Part shown: positions 1 to 12,115 of the stretch, one piece after another
How the letters are laid out: every line of letters starts with the position of its first letter
Numbering within the stretch: the stretch's first letter is position 1
Origin: Leptoclinus maculatus
Lineage: Eukaryota > Chordata > Actinopteri > Perciformes > Stichaeidae
Length of the DNA stretch: 64,000 nucleotides
Assembly: GCA_032191485.1 (NCBI GenBank)
Contig: JAVDOI010000011.1
Coordinates: forward strand, 2,575,438-2,639,437
Direction of reading: 5' to 3'
Notes under the pieces: generated by a model
Databases searched by the model: none
What the model saw: only the letters and a program-made list of their open reading frames with translations
What the model was told of the DNA's origin: nothing
Made by a program: the position numbers and the translations under genes

Positions 1-437
1 CTGCAATAAATGTATTCGCCGATCATCTTGGAAAGTAGCTTGTCGAGGAGCTGGAAATGAAATAGCGCCCGTATATTCTTCTATAAAAAGTTTCACATCG
101 TCGACGCGTGTTTTGCACACAGTCCTTCGCGATCACGTCGGGGTTATTTCGATGAAATTCTACGCTCCCGCTCGAGACGTGGCGTACTTAATGGTAGCAT
201 TAGATGAGTAGGATACTTAATGGGGGTATATTACTGTACATGGCCCCACCCCACCTGGCTGGATGTTTTTCCATCGACTAATGCATGTGCTCTCGTGCTG
301 CCTTAATGTTTTCTGCTCTCTGGAAGCAGATTTGTCATCTTTCAGACTGACACCCTCTGTATCTTAATTAAAACAGAAATGGACACAACACAGGATGACA
401 TTATGGATATCAAAACTTACAGACAAATCTGTACGAT

Positions 438-475
<38 letters not shown>

Positions 476-1109
476 CACACAGTGTTTTATTTTCCCCTGT
501 TTTAAGAAGCATATTTTTGGGCCCCGATAAAAATAATAACACACAATCGACACAATAAAGCTGTCAAAAGCTTTTTCGTTTTTTTTCAGATTTAACTCTT
601 CTTGTGTCATTTTAATTTCCCCTCGAGGAAAAGGTGTGGTATGAGGGATCTTCAGGTAATAAAAAAAACACTGTAATTAAAAGAAATATGAGCATCAATG
701 AGGAAAAACAAATATTTCTTATTGGCATTAAAAAAACTGAAGAATACTTATTCACACAACACGGATAATATATTTATCTTTAACAATTAACATGTATTCA
801 TTTTCATTGGTGAAGTTTCTTGACCCTTGGAAAACATAAACAACATGGGGGGGGAAAAAACCTTGTTCAGAATATTATATATATATATTATATATGTTTT
901 TTTTAAATATCACGGTTATCTATACCGGTATAATGCGACACCCCAAGTTCAGAAGCCGTGTTTCCCGGATAATAACTGTGAGAAGTTGGACAAATAAAAA
1001 CCCGAGGACACAAACCAGTGAGCTGAACATTATTTGTTTTTTGGGGGGTGGGGGGGGCTGCGTCTGCCCTGCTGGCTTTAACTCTAGTTTGCCCGGCTGG
1101 TAACATGAT
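1..1109. other. Intergenic, AT-rich; no gene
   Basis: AT-rich single-copy-looking DNA with the poly-A tract at 442, short TATA runs near 876-895 and G-rich runs near 1040-1057. No supportable coding or RNA feature. Confidence 0.6.
442..472. repeat. Poly-A tract (31)
   Basis: Uninterrupted A run. No retroposon body or target duplication is visible beside it. Confidence 0.95.
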
Positions 1110-1560
1110 GTCCGGAGGTCAGCGGGGGCCAAAGGGTCAACGGCAGAAGGCTACGATTAATGGATCTCTCAATAAAACGGGGAGCTAATATTACCAACTC
1201 GCTCTCCCTCAGCCTGACTTCGCCAAAGTGAAGAGGGAATTCCATCGTAGCAGACAGTGCAGGGCAAACAGCTTGGCTCTTGAAATTACTTTCTGTAATG
1301 GGCCCGGGCTTCGAAAGTGGAAGCGCACTTTTAATTGACCAATCAAAGGGAAACAAAGCAGCCAATCTTCAGACGCGAAGCACAAAGCCAATCGAATTTG
1401 TGATTCATTTCCTGCCAGATCCATCGCCGTTTAAGGCCGTTACGCAGTACATCAGAGCAGTTGATTATGAATATATCAAATAGTCAGCTACTTTGAGAGC
1501 TTTCGACTTTGTTGCATTAATAGGCGCAGTGAAAATCAATTTCTTCTCCTCTACAGCACA
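1110..1560. promoter_or_regulatory. Candidate conserved non-coding block with CCAAT boxes and a TCF/LEF-like site
   Basis: Complex balanced sequence between AT-rich flanks. It holds three CCAAT pentamers (1339, 1362, 1388), AATCAAAGGG (1341-1350, TCF/LEF-like, overlapping the first CCAAT) and TTGATTATGAATATATC. Frames on both strands lack any domain. Conservation is inferred by eye. Confidence 0.4.
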
Positions 1561-2439
1561 TAGCATTATCCCTTTGCTAAAGAATTGGATTATTAAAAAC
1601 CTAATTTAGTGATGCGTATGGTCTTGTGTTTCATTGAGATTTTCAAAAGAACATCAGCTTCTGCAGGATAAGAACACATTTAATCATAATACCCACTTTC
1701 CACTGTGAAGGTATTTTTTTTTTTACATGTCATATCCTGAAAAGTCACAATATTTTGACATGTATTAGTGTGTATGACCGTGTGTAACAGACCCCCCCCT
1801 GTTAAAGTAGCCAATAAGTAAGAATCATGTCTGCATTGAGAGAAGAAGAAAAAGTGACTTAAGCAGAAAAAAAAGGCTCATAGTGTGAGAAAAAAACTCC
1901 CATTTATTCCAAAGCAGTCACTGGCTGCCATCAGTCACGGTGATCCCGTACAGCTGCTCTCAGCTCAGTGAACATGAGTGGCATCGCCGAGCGTGCTAAG
2001 CACCGTTTGTCCATAGGGTGGCGTATGACGCTCTCGGTTGCCAAACCAACACTGACGTTGGGATTTCTGCTGTGAAGACACCAGTCAGCATGAGCGGCAA
2101 ACCTGTCACACAAAAAATACCATCTGGTGGACACACACTTACCCAAAGGGGGCCAGTGGTGGTAGAAGTGTTTAGATCCTCCTCTGAAGTAGTGGCACTA
2201 CCACAATGTACACATAGTGTATAGTATTACAGGGCATATACGTTCTGGGGTTTTTTCTGAAGTAAAAGAACAGGAGGATTATCAAGAGAAGTGTATTTAG
2301 AAGTTGATGTAAAGGTCAAAGTGGGCCTACATTTACAAATACTTCCATGAGATATATATATATATATGAGTAGTTGATGCATTTATTTTAAAGACTGATC
2401 ATATGTTTTACATCTTAAATCTTAATTTTAAGAAGAAAA
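1561..2439. other. Intergenic; no gene
   Basis: AT-rich DNA with a short TA run at about 2352-2367. Chance frames of 60-70 codons on both strands have no family features. Confidence 0.55.
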
Positions 2440-2720
2440 GTGTAGAAATAGCTGTCAGACAAAGAAGTGGTGGTTTATTCAAGTAAAAGTATCAGTACTG
2501 CACAATAAAAAAAAAAACCTCTATAAGAAGTAAATGTCCTGCATTGAAAGTGTCACTTAAGTAAAATTGATCATTAGCAAAAATGTACGTTCAAGTGAAA
2601 GTACTCGTAATGCAAATGCCCTCCATGAGTACAACTGTGTGTACTACAGTGTGTTATTGGATTGTTATTACTGATGCATTAATGTGTAAGTAGCATTTGT
2701 CTGTTTTGCACAACTTTACA
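2440..2720. repeat. Teleost dispersed repeat (AAGTAAAAGTA type)
   Basis: Contains TCAAGTAAAAGTATCAGTAC, AAGTGAAAGTACTCGTAATG, TTATTGGATTGTTATTACTG and ATGCATTAATGTGTAAGTAG in the order I recall for a widespread non-autonomous fish element. The copy looks degenerate and its ends are uncertain. Confidence 0.55.
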
Positions 2721-3264
2721 AGTTTATCTCTAACAGTAGCTCAAAACACAGCCAAATTCTGCAAGTTAATTGTGGTATATGTATTTGAATGTATAGCTGT
2801 GTGTTGCTGAAGGAGAATTAAAATGTGTTTGTCTCAGTACATTACTGCTAAACCCCAATATCCGCATTTAACCTGTGAAAGCAAACCGTCGAGGCATTTC
2901 GGAGGCTGCACCGTTTCCGCAGTGTACCGGAGCAACTTTTGAAGCTGAGCAGTGTCTCAATCTGTTGCCTTGACAAGGCGAGCAGCTTGTATTTGATTTC
3001 ACAGAGAGGTGGTAAACATGCCGGTCCTTTCCACATCTCTGTTGTTCTGACACGCTCAGCTGAGACGGAGCAGCTCCAAAGTGTCGGCCTCGAGGATGTG
3101 GGCACTGCAGGTCAGCTTTCACAGACACAAACGTAACGCTTCTCGCGTTTCAGCCCACAATATGGGTGGATGTTGCTGCGAGTGTCCCCTCGCCGGGCCC
3201 TGGGTTAAAACGCTGACGTACTCTAACAAACTGAACTGGGTTCTCGAAGAAAAGTGATGCTGTT

Positions 3265-3284
3265 GGGGGGGGGGGGGGGGGGGG
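3265..3284. repeat. Poly-G tract (20)
   Basis: Uninterrupted run of 20 G. Confidence 0.95.
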
Positions 3285-3858
3285 AAATATTGCGATCGCA
3301 GAATGTGATACGGTGGTTAATTGATTTATTTGCCTTTTAAGAGAGAGTATATGTCCTTTTTTAAATGGTATTTATGATTTAAAACTACTTTGTCGTTAAT
3401 AAACTTTGTCAGTCGTCCAGTAATGTCTTTAAATATTCTAGTCATTCTGAGACGAAACCAACATATGACTTCAATGCAATTTGCAAGGTAATAAAAATCT
3501 ATTGTGCGTCCATACATTCATGCATTAACAATCATGCTTTTATCTTTTTTTTTTTTTTAGTCTTCCCGACAAACATTATGCGATATCAATATGTAAAGAG
3601 GAAGTGATAGGACAATAAGTATATACTCTCCTAGGGCTTATCATTCAAAAAGATGTTTCCTTTGTCTGCTGAAATAATATATGGCTATTAAAGCTGATGA
3701 ATCCCGCGAGGACGCTTTTATTAACTCCGTCTCATGCTGATAGGTGTGATGGCACCAGTGTTTTCAGTGGAGTGGGGACACTGCAGCTGCTGAGGCACCG
3801 AGGGGCTTCATGTCCTCACACTGGGAGCTAAACTGAGGCCCTGAGGATGTGAATGGGA

Positions 3859-3880
3859 CCCCCCCCCCCCCCCCCCCCCC
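3859..3880. repeat. Poly-C tract (22)
   Basis: Longest C run in the window. Confidence 0.95.
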
Positions 3881-3959
3881 TATAGGCCTACTCTCGGTCC
3901 TTTCTTCCATATAGCCCTGTCAAGCCCGAAGGCCAACCCCGTTGTCACAAAGTAAATCA

Positions 3960-4240
3960 ATGTTCCCGCCCCGGTCTGACGTCCCCCTCACTGCTTGCCC
4001 ATCAAGAGAAGTTGTCCACACATTGATATTCCCCCTCCTCGTCCTCTCCCGGTCTTTATTATTTTAATTAATCAGGATCGCTGCACCTGTCTGTCAATTC
4101 TGCGGGTCCGCCATTTCCACGCAAAAAGGAAAAGTAATTAAAGTGGCTGGCAAGGCATGCTGGGGGTTTGGTTTGGGGCAGGGATGGTGGTGCAACGTTG
4201 ACAAGATGAATCAGATACAGATGCCAGAGCTTTCATTAAA
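3960..4240. promoter_or_regulatory. Candidate conserved non-coding block
   Basis: Contains TTAATTAATCA (4064-4074, homeodomain type), CACCTG (4084-4089, E-box) and a second AGTAATTAAAG. A (CT)n tract overlaps the right edge. Regulatory role inferred. Confidence 0.3.
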
Positions 4241-4766
4241 TCCACTCCTCCCCTCTCTCTCTCTCTCTCTCCCTCCCTCTCTCTCACACAACACCTGAAG
4301 CCCTCTTTGTGCTCGTTCAACAGTGGCCAGGTAGGGAAAGAGTTAATAAAGCAGCGGCCGTGTTGTTTCTAATTGTGCGGATGAATAAAGGATCGCTTGA
4401 GGACGGCGTGAATACTCCTGTGATGGAGGCCCAGATTGTAGATAATTGTGGCCTCAAAAATATCTGATATCTTCAAGAGACATTCCGGCATCTAACGCTT
4501 CGGATCAAGTGTTACTTCTGTGCTCCACGTAGTTCAACATCGTATCACTTAACATATCGCGTTACTGACTGTGAGTTTCACTGGATTTACACCATTACGA
4601 GTACCATGGACAAGCTTTTTTGTAAACTTTGGAAAAAAATGCAAAACAAGGACTCCAAAGGGCTCTTCTTGCTGGAGGAAAGTGCATTTTGGAAAGAAAT
4701 TAAAATAAATGCAAGAAAGAGTCAATAGCCAACACATCTGAGACTAACTTGGTTTAACATTGAGCA

Positions 4767-5292
4767 GGCGGCAACCTCCGGTACTGCCGAGTGAAGCCGA
4801 TGCGGAAGTGTGTCTTAAACTTGCATTCTCTCTACTGTCCACCAGGGGGCGACTCCTCTGGTTGTATAGAAGTCTATGAGAAAATGACTCTACTTCTCTC
4901 TTGATTTATTACCTCAGTAAACATTGTAAACATGAGTTTATGGTCTCAATCTCTAGTTTCAAGTCTTCTTCAATACAGCATGATGTTCATTTAGTAAGTT
5001 ATGGTCCATTTAGAGTCAAACAGACCATAAAGCAGGGTATGCTTTAGGGCGGGGCTACACAGTGATTGACAGGTCGCTGCTGCTACCAGAGCTGTATACG
5101 CCGTCTCTACGTCACTCCAACGCAATCTAAATATGGTAACTTCCATTTACTGGGATGCGAAAAAATAACAACATGGCGACGGTCGTATTCAAAGATGGCG
5201 ACGACGAACTCGAGGCTTCGGAGCGGCAGTCCACAAACCAATGGGTGACGTCACGATGACTAGGTCCCCTTCTTATTTACAGTCTATGAGAC
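4767..5292 (+). repeat. Dispersed element, copy 1 (longest), with CTCF-type motif
   Basis: First of three near-identical copies of an unnamed element with no coding frame. The shared core runs from the GTGAAGCC-type start through CATTCTCTC, the CTCF-like motif CCACCAGGGGGCG at 4839-4851, TTGTATAGAAGTCTATGAG and GTGATTGACAGGTCGC. Only this copy keeps an intact right part, with ACATGGCGAC (5171), AAAGATGGCG (5191, YY1-like) and a full TGACGTCA (5246-5253, CRE-like). Both ends are approximate, since I could not define a target-site duplication. Confidence 0.85.
4837..4855 (+). promoter_or_regulatory. CTCF-like motif in repeat copy 1
   Basis: CCACCAGGGGGCG followed by ACT closely matches the vertebrate CTCF core consensus. 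Binding is not shown by sequence alone. Confidence 0.5.
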
Positions 5293-5834
5293 TGAGACAA
5301 GTCCAACACATCAGAAGTGTTTTCAAACCTGAGACTGTGTTCATGCCGACAGTCCGGTCAGCTCTCCCCTCCCGTCTGCATCAGTCGGGAGCCTCTAAGG
5401 CCTTTGCCTCTCTGCCCTGCTTCGCAGCTCCTCGTTCTCGTTGCACACGACTTGATTGCACTCATACATCGGTCACCTGGTGCAAACGCATCTGAAGTCA
5501 TATCGCCGTTAGCTTTATGGCTCCATGTTTCAATAACCTCCGGCTTGTAAGCACCTTCAGGTTGACACAGAGGGAAGGGAACGTCTTTGTCGTTCGTATT
5601 AACACCGCCTTGTGGGGGCAACTTAGTGTCAATAAACCCTGCTGCCGGCAAGGCGACGGCGGGCAGAAAATGGACAATCAAAGCGTCTGCAGGGGATCTG
5701 CAGGGATACATAACACGGCGGGGGCTCTGGGAGGCTCCGCATCTAAGTGGGGACTTGGGGTCTTCCACGGCATTCTGGGTAATGATCTGCATTATGAAGC
5801 ATCAGAGCACTTTACGAGGGTCCCTGAGAGGGTG

Positions 5835-5861
5835 TTGGTGGTGGTGGTGGTGGTGGTGGTG
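5835..5861. repeat. (GGT)n trinucleotide repeat
   Basis: About nine GGT units; it encodes poly-Val or poly-Trp in chance frames. Confidence 0.9.
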
Positions 5862-6464
5862 GGGGCTCTTCTGCAGCTCAGTCAAAATGAGACGTGACGC
5901 CACGTAACCTGCAGAACGAGGCCCCAGCTAAAGCTTTCCATTTGGAACCGTTAGCCAAAGCCTTCCTGCACCCTCCCCTCCCCTCCCTCACCCCGAGCCA
6001 GTGTCATCTTCACTGAAACAGGAGCAAAGTGCTTTAAAAGGGGAGATGGGAATAGACCAGGGGGAGGGTTCGGGGTAAATGTGATTATCATCAGAAAAAT
6101 GCAATGAGACCAAGAGTGTTTAATGCACAAATGCACAAAAAGTGATATTTTATTACAGCTTGAAGGCTTTCAAAAATTACTGGAAAAGGCAGGAAAATGT
6201 GTCTGAGATGGAGACTCTGAAAATGCCTGTTTAACAGGACGTAATCGGTTTAACCCTGATGTGTCCTGTCCTTTTCACGCGAATATATGTTTCTCTGACC
6301 CTTGATTTGATAAAGTAAAACTTCATTTTGAGGGGAAAAACCACTTTGTTGCTATTACTGCTGCATTTTCAAGATGGATGAATGCGAGAGGAAAAAAAAA
6401 CGTTGGCTGCACAAGACCTCATTTTTTGATGTCACTCTCAGCTGGTTTACTTGACTTGACGGTC

Positions 6465-6466
<2 letters not shown>

Positions 6467-6531
<65 letters not shown>

Positions 6532-6550
6532 GTGTACGTGTGTGTGTGTG
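6467..6550. repeat. (TG)n microsatellite
   Basis: About 84 bp of TG, interrupted by GTGCG and TACG near its right end. Confidence 0.95.
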
Positions 6551-7684
6551 CATGTCTTGTTTTAAAGGAGAGAGTCTCACATTCCCATAAAACATAATGC
6601 TGCAATATGAGACAAAAGTGTTTAGGATGACCATGAATTGACCATAAGTGAGGAACATTTCCTGATTTCATTTTACTCTTAAATGTACCAGTTGACAACA
6701 TCCGGTTTAGAATTAGGGTTAAAAAAACATCTCTCCCCGTGTGACCGTACGTCATTATTAACTCAAACCCGTATTCATTTGTTAAAATTCTATTGCAATT
6801 TATTAGGTTATTATTATGAGAACCAAAATAAAAAATAAAAACACTTTGGGTAATATTTATTAATGAATACTACCTTAAAAATGTAGTATAAAAAGATTTA
6901 AAGGATACCCTGTCCACAGTTAGCTTAAGTGTTACATGTCAAATCTAACAAACAAATCCCTAGTAACAGAGAGAGAAGTGTGGCTCCAACCCGACATCAA
7001 GGCAGAGGTGCGCGACATTTCTCGGCGTCTTTATTACGCATTTCAGGCTTTTCACGTGAAACGGTCGCCGGTTCGGTTTAGGAGAAACATCATGGGCTTG
7101 ATTTAATTTAAGTACGTAAACTAAGTAACATGCGTAACGGGAAAAACGCAGCACTGATTTCCTCATCCATCCACGCTGATGTGTTTAAATTGTAGTCGGT
7201 ACAGATAACATGGCGTACATGGTTGAATATCAACACGTGTGTCTGAATTTAAGTAAAATTGGGGGATGGTAAGCTAAGTAAGCGTACACATCCCACTGAC
7301 CGACACATTTAAATCCAACTGAAACACAACAGTCGTTGGCCTCGTGTAAATGCCGTCAAAAGTCCCAAATATATTAATCTGAGCAAATGTTCAAGCCCAG
7401 TCTGAACTGAGATATCTGACTCCTAAAATCCTAAAATCTGCTTTGGAACTGAAAGTCCCACTGTGTAATATCCAAAGTTAATCACCAAGTTAATAGCGTT
7501 TGCTCTGAGGCCTTTCCTTACCAAACAACATGTCAGAGGACGTAATCAAACAGTAATTTGAAAAAGCTCCTTGAACCTCACTGAACATCACTTTCGCTCC
7601 AAAAACGGATGCGTGTCATTGGGCTCTGAAGCCCCTTCACACTCTGATCCATCTGACAAATCTCCATCTCCCCTTTCCCTTTTG

Positions 7685-7925
7685 TTGCTCTAATAGGTAA
7701 CATTATCCCGTATTAATGGCGCCGGTGGCTATACGCTGCCGCTAGCCAAGCAAACGGGTGACTACAGATCAGCGGGGTGAGACGGGCAGATCATTAACCA
7801 TAATTACCTCCAGCTAATCCACTTCCAAGCGGTACAAAATAAACAGCCAGGCCCATTAGAGGAGCTGACTGTCAGCCTGCAAGTGGCCTGTGGCTCCTTT
7901 GGCAATGATCTGAACCCACAGGGGG
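7685..7925. promoter_or_regulatory. Candidate conserved non-coding block
   Basis: Dense complex sequence with a homeodomain-core cluster at 7793-7822 (CATTAACC, ATAATTACC, AGCTAATCC) and GGCCCATTAGAGG. It ends shortly before a poly-G tract. Confidence 0.4.
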
Positions 7926-9589
7926 ATAAGAGAAGAGGGGGGGGGGGGGGGGCTGCATGAGTGATGGCGAGCCCCTCTACTCCTCTTCCACCTGATTGTA
8001 AGGGGGGGGGGGCGTTATAACGTTGAAGGTGGCTGTGTTGTGGCGTCGCTGGCTACATGCTGGCAGCACTGGTGCTTTTGTTTTGTCGTCCGTCCCCCCC
8101 CCCCCCTCCTCGTCTCTCTTTCATGTACCCAGATGGTGTTCATTTTGACCTGCTCTGTGTTTGCTGCCCCCCCCTCTTCCTCCTCCCATTCATTCTCTGC
8201 CTGCAGGCGTTTTCCTTCCCTCTTTCTCTTCGCTCTCACACACTGTGTTCACCCATATAATTGTCTCACGGCGCACGATTGAAGCTCATTTTTCGTGGCC
8301 TTTCACTTTTGTGTGCGTGATGATTTATTTGCCTTGCCATTATAATCCAGTCTGCAAAGTCAAAAAGTACACCTCGCGTGTGTTCTTGCGGTGAATATTC
8401 AATGAGGTGTTCAACAGTTGCTCGGGCCTCCTACAGCACACAAACCAAACATTTCATTCAGTTGTTGTCGTATTTGAGCTTTATTTAACCAGATGCATTG
8501 AGGACAGTTCAGAGGTGAACAATGACGGATATTGTCTTACAAGTAATTATTAATTTCAATAGATAAATACCATTAATACCACAATCGCTTGAATAAATGA
8601 CTGCCGTGAAAACATCTAGGTAACAATTTAAGATTAATCAGGTAAATAACATTATATTTACTGCTGAATGTAGAGAGAGAGAGTTTGCACTAGAGACCTT
8701 CTTTTTCCAATTCATAAACCTAGAATGAGGTACAAAGTCTCTTCTCACTTATTTAAAATGACCGTATGTTAACACAGATTCTACTAATTATCTATTGAAC
8801 TACATGTTGTAGTCCAACGTCTTGCAACATTTTGTGCAAAATAAAGGTCCAGTTAGCTCATCTTTGCTGCTGACGAATAAAAAAAAAAACACAAGTCACT
8901 GAACCTCCAAACAGACTTTTACATTTGTTGTTTGCCAGGTTGGTCTTTTGAGGGGAAACCCCCACACAGGAAATGACACATCTAATGTTTTTTTGCACAG
9001 CAGCAACTGCTGTTGTATTGTGTTATGCTGTAAACAGAAAAAAAAACACATTAGCGTCACATTTTAAGTGTACTTTGATGAACTCATAACGTGCTTTTTA
9101 ATATATTCCCTATATACTAAAAAAGTGACGCATGCTGTATAAAGATCATATTTTCCTCAACTGGTTCAACTGGATGTAAGTATCACTGCCAGTTGCGCTG
9201 GAAGAGATCCAAGTCTATTTGTCTTCGGTCTTGGCTCTCTTTCAGGTGCTTATTGCCGTTTTCCTCCAATGCTCTTGATGTCTGCGCATCTGATGAAATG
9301 AGGGCACTCATCCAAGTAGCAGCTTTCAAGGCAGAAAGATGAGGGAAGACTCGTCTCAAACGTGTCTTTGATGTTTTGATGAACCATGCAGCAGCAGCTT
9401 TTCATCGTCCAACCGGCTGACCGGTCAGCAGCCGTAGAACGACGCGTTAATCTTCTGCTTGTGTTATTCCTGTTGTGGTTTTGGTCAGCATGAGGTGATT
9501 GAAAGGCTGAAACAAACCTCACCGCATCGTCAGCGGCAGCAAAGTGACTCGGAGAAAGAGAGAGAGAGAGAGAGAGCAATGGAAATTTA
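7926..9589. other. Intergenic with G/C homopolymers
   Basis: G16 (7937-7952), G11 (8002-8012) and C13 (8094-8106) lie close together, then pyrimidine-rich and AT-rich DNA and a (GA)n array at 9555-9576. The minus-strand frame at 9250-9579 has no domain. Confidence 0.55.
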
Positions 9590-9800
9590 ATTTCCTCGCA
9601 ATTAGAACCTCTCCCTCATAATGAAATCTGAAAGGGGATTCTTCGGGCGTTGTTCATTATTTTCTTTGAAAATCGCAGGCTTTTGACACAGGAAATTCAA
9701 TTCATCAGGCGCTGCGTAGACTTCATTTCGAATCGACGGGAAGTGAGAACAGCCCGGCCGAAGGCTTTTTAATTCACTGGGAGCTTGCGGCTGACACACT
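9590..9800. promoter_or_regulatory. Candidate conserved non-coding block
   Basis: Starts just after a (GA)n array (9555-9576) and ends at a poly-A run. Contains CAATTAGAACC, TTCAATTCATCAGG and TTTTTAATTCACTGGG. Confidence 0.35.
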
Positions 9801-10383
9801 CAAGAAAAAAAAAAAAAAAAAAAGGAAGAAATAAAACATGGAAGCACTCCAAATGTTAACCAGTTGTATGTGGGTTTGTACTTATGATAAAAAATCTTTG
9901 CTGGGATTGCTGCTAATGTTCTTCGATAGCTCACAGAAAACCACCACGAAGCTTCAGAGAAAGACTTCACACCGTTTGTCATTTGATGAACTCATTAAAT
10001 ACTATTGTAAAGACTTCTGTAAGTCAAAATAAAGAAGTCTGTGTAAGTATGGTTAGCATTACAATCCATACATATTGTGTAACACCGTTTATTTGACATG
10101 TTTTGACATGTCTCTTTCTTGGCACCTCATCATGAGTAAGTGTTGCCAACAGACCCCGGGCAAAACGTATCTGCAAACTGTAGCCTATACTACGAAGTAG
10201 AATAAAAGGTCAAATTGGGGAACGGTTGCAATGATAAAACACAATGAGAGTTTCTAATGTCACCAGTGGAAGGACAGTACAGGACATTTTCTAATCTAGA
10301 AACCGCAACCTCATGTTGAGGACATGTGACCTCATATGACATGTAGGCCTATTTGATTCTATTTGTCAAGGCGGTTCTGAAAA

Positions 10384-10840
10384 GTGAAGACAATGCTGAA
10401 GTTGCCTTTACCTTGCATTCTTTCTAATGGCCAGCAGGGGGCGACTCCTCTGGTTGTATAGAAGTCTAAGAGAAAATGACTCTACTTCTCTCTTGATTTA
10501 TTACCTCAGTAAACATTGTAAACATGAGTTTATGGTCTCAATCTCTAGTTTCAAGTCTTCTTCAATACAGCATGATGTTCATTTAGTACATTATGGTCCC
10601 ATGGAGTATACTTTAGGGGCGTGGCTACGTTGTGATTGACAGGTCGCTACCACAATGTTATCCAGTCTGGGAGTTGTCTATGTTTTCGTCTTACAACCTT
10701 AACCCGTAGGCAGTGTGTTCACAGTTCATGACCGTTAATTGCAAACAATTTTAGTTCCCTTTTCTTCCCTTGGCCAAAAACCAAGATGGTATCGGGCAAA
10801 ATGACAAACTCGAGGCTTCAAAGCAGTTGTACACAAACCA
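10384..10840 (+). repeat. Dispersed element, copy 2, inside a duplicated segment
   Basis: Same order and orientation as copy 1: CTTGCATTCT, CAGCAGGGGGCGACTCC, GTCTCAATCTCTAGTTTC, GTGATTGACAGGTCGC and, near the right end, AAACTCGAGGCTTC then ACACAAACCA. The YY1-like site is mutated (CAAGATGGT) and the CRE-like site is lost. It interrupts one arm of the 10208/12116 duplication. Confidence 0.85.
10429..10445 (+). promoter_or_regulatory. CTCF-like motif in repeat copy 2
   Basis: GGCCAGCAGGGGGCGAC is one of the commonest forms of the CTCF consensus and a slightly better 5' match than in the other two copies. Confidence 0.5.
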
Positions 10841-11449
10841 TTTAACCTCTTCACTAGAAATTGTCGATCCTAAATATTCCTATGATTGTTTTTTTTACCT
10901 TTTAAAACTTTCTCCCGTCATTTGTCTTGTTTGCAACAATTTCAATTGTCAGAAATGATCCTGTTCAAGTAACAGTGTCTTGACATGAGGCAGTTGTTTT
11001 CCGTTGACCTTGCATGGATGATAGATATACTACCAATCTAATGAGCTTGAGCTTGATAGAAGTTTACATTGATGTTTTCCATAAAAAGCCACACAAAAAA
11101 GTTGACTAAATCACGAGTTTGTCCCATCTGAACTGTCCTTGGAATCAAAATAAACAAAAATTTAAAATAAATCTGCCTGCCAGCACTTTATGTGGCAGCT
11201 TAAGAAAAGAGAAGTGAGTCTAGCCAAAGCTAGCAATCAATCCCCAAAATAAATCACCTGACCGGAGGAGAGAAGACGGATAAACTGCAAATCAGCGATC
11301 GGGTTCACTTGACTTGAAACGGCAAAGTTACTGGGTTTCACCAACAGGTGCATTTGACTCCGATTTCCAAAGCGTTTCCTTTTTATTTTGAGCAACACCT
11401 GCTCTTACTCTTGCAAACTTTTTTTTTTTTTTCTTCCCAGATCCAAGTG

Positions 11450-12025
11450 ATCCTGTTTCCAGCAGCAACCCAGAGCAACACTAAAAGCCACCCAACCCAA
11501 GAGCAACCGGGAAACATTAACCGGCCGCTCCGCTACCCACTAATGGATCGGACCCATTTCATCAGCAATCTGACATTTAATGAATATATATTTTATCTTC
11601 TCGTGCCAGTTATCGGAATGTCCTCCCCGTTCCGAGAAATAGTCGCCCTGGGACTCTTTTGAACAGACCTTTTTTTTTTTCCTCTGACTGGCACCTGTAC
11701 ACCAATCACACTCAGTGCAGCCGGGCCCACAATCCTCCCTTGTTTTTTTTCCTCTTCCCTCTCTGTCTTCAATATGGTACGTGGATTAATAATTCATGGC
11801 CAGTTATTAGGGCCAGTTCAATAGGAGATCTGCTGATGGAGGGTCGGTGCTCGGCGAGCGTGCCCGGAGGGATGCTGCGTGTTGTTGTGTCAGCCCCCAT
11901 CTGCCAGAATGCAATAAGGCAAACAATGGAGGCCTTGATTTCCACCAGCAGGCCCATAATCTTTAAATGGCTATTAGCTGAAGAGTGCAACCAGTCAATA
12001 ACCGACAAAATCCTTTTAAAAGCCT
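11450..12025. promoter_or_regulatory. Two adjoining candidate conserved non-coding blocks
   Basis: Block one (11450-11655) includes CATTAACCGGCC, CCACTAATGGATCGG and ATTTAATGAATATATATTTT. Block two (11770-12025) includes GGATTAATAATTCATGG, CCAGTTATTAGGGCC, ATCTTTAAATGGCTATTAGC and CAGTCAATAACCG, and stops where a (CT)n array starts. A T-rich, pyrimidine-rich stretch separates them. The 166-codon frame across this area shows no domain. Confidence 0.4.
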
Positions 12026-12115
12026 CTCTCTCTCTCTCTCTCTCTGTCTCTCACTCCTTCTCTTTTCCTCTTAATCTCTCTCTTTCTTGCCGCCTCTTTC
12101 TTCTCTCTTGTTTCT

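Larger units (their letters stand above)
2721..3959. other. Intergenic with long G and C homopolymers
   Basis: Mixed sequence with overlapping chance frames at about 2850-3130 on both strands, then AT-rich DNA. Apart from the poly-G and poly-C tracts nothing stands out. Confidence 0.55.
5293..7684. other. Intergenic; microsatellites only
   Basis: Frames up to 144 codons cross 5358-5897 in overlapping phases on both strands; none shows a domain or splice context I recognise. The (GGT)n and (TG)n arrays are listed separately. Confidence 0.55.
10208..11080 (+). repeat. Local duplication, arm A (carries dispersed element copy 2)
   Basis: Matches 12116-12580 in order: GGTCAAATTGGG, GTTGCAATGATAAAAC, ATGAGAGTTT, a CACCAG-GGAAGG block, TTTTCTAATC, TGACCTCA, then after the inserted element AACAGTGTCTTG, a GGCAG block, ATGGATGATA and GCTTGA-AGA. 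The arm is longer than its partner by about the length of the inserted element. It may be a tandem duplication or two copies of a wider family. Confidence 0.65.

Noticed and set aside
5358..5897. Overlapping frames of 106-144 codons on both strands
   Set aside because: Mutually overlapping in several phases with no domain; one contains poly-Val/poly-Trp from the (GGT)n array.
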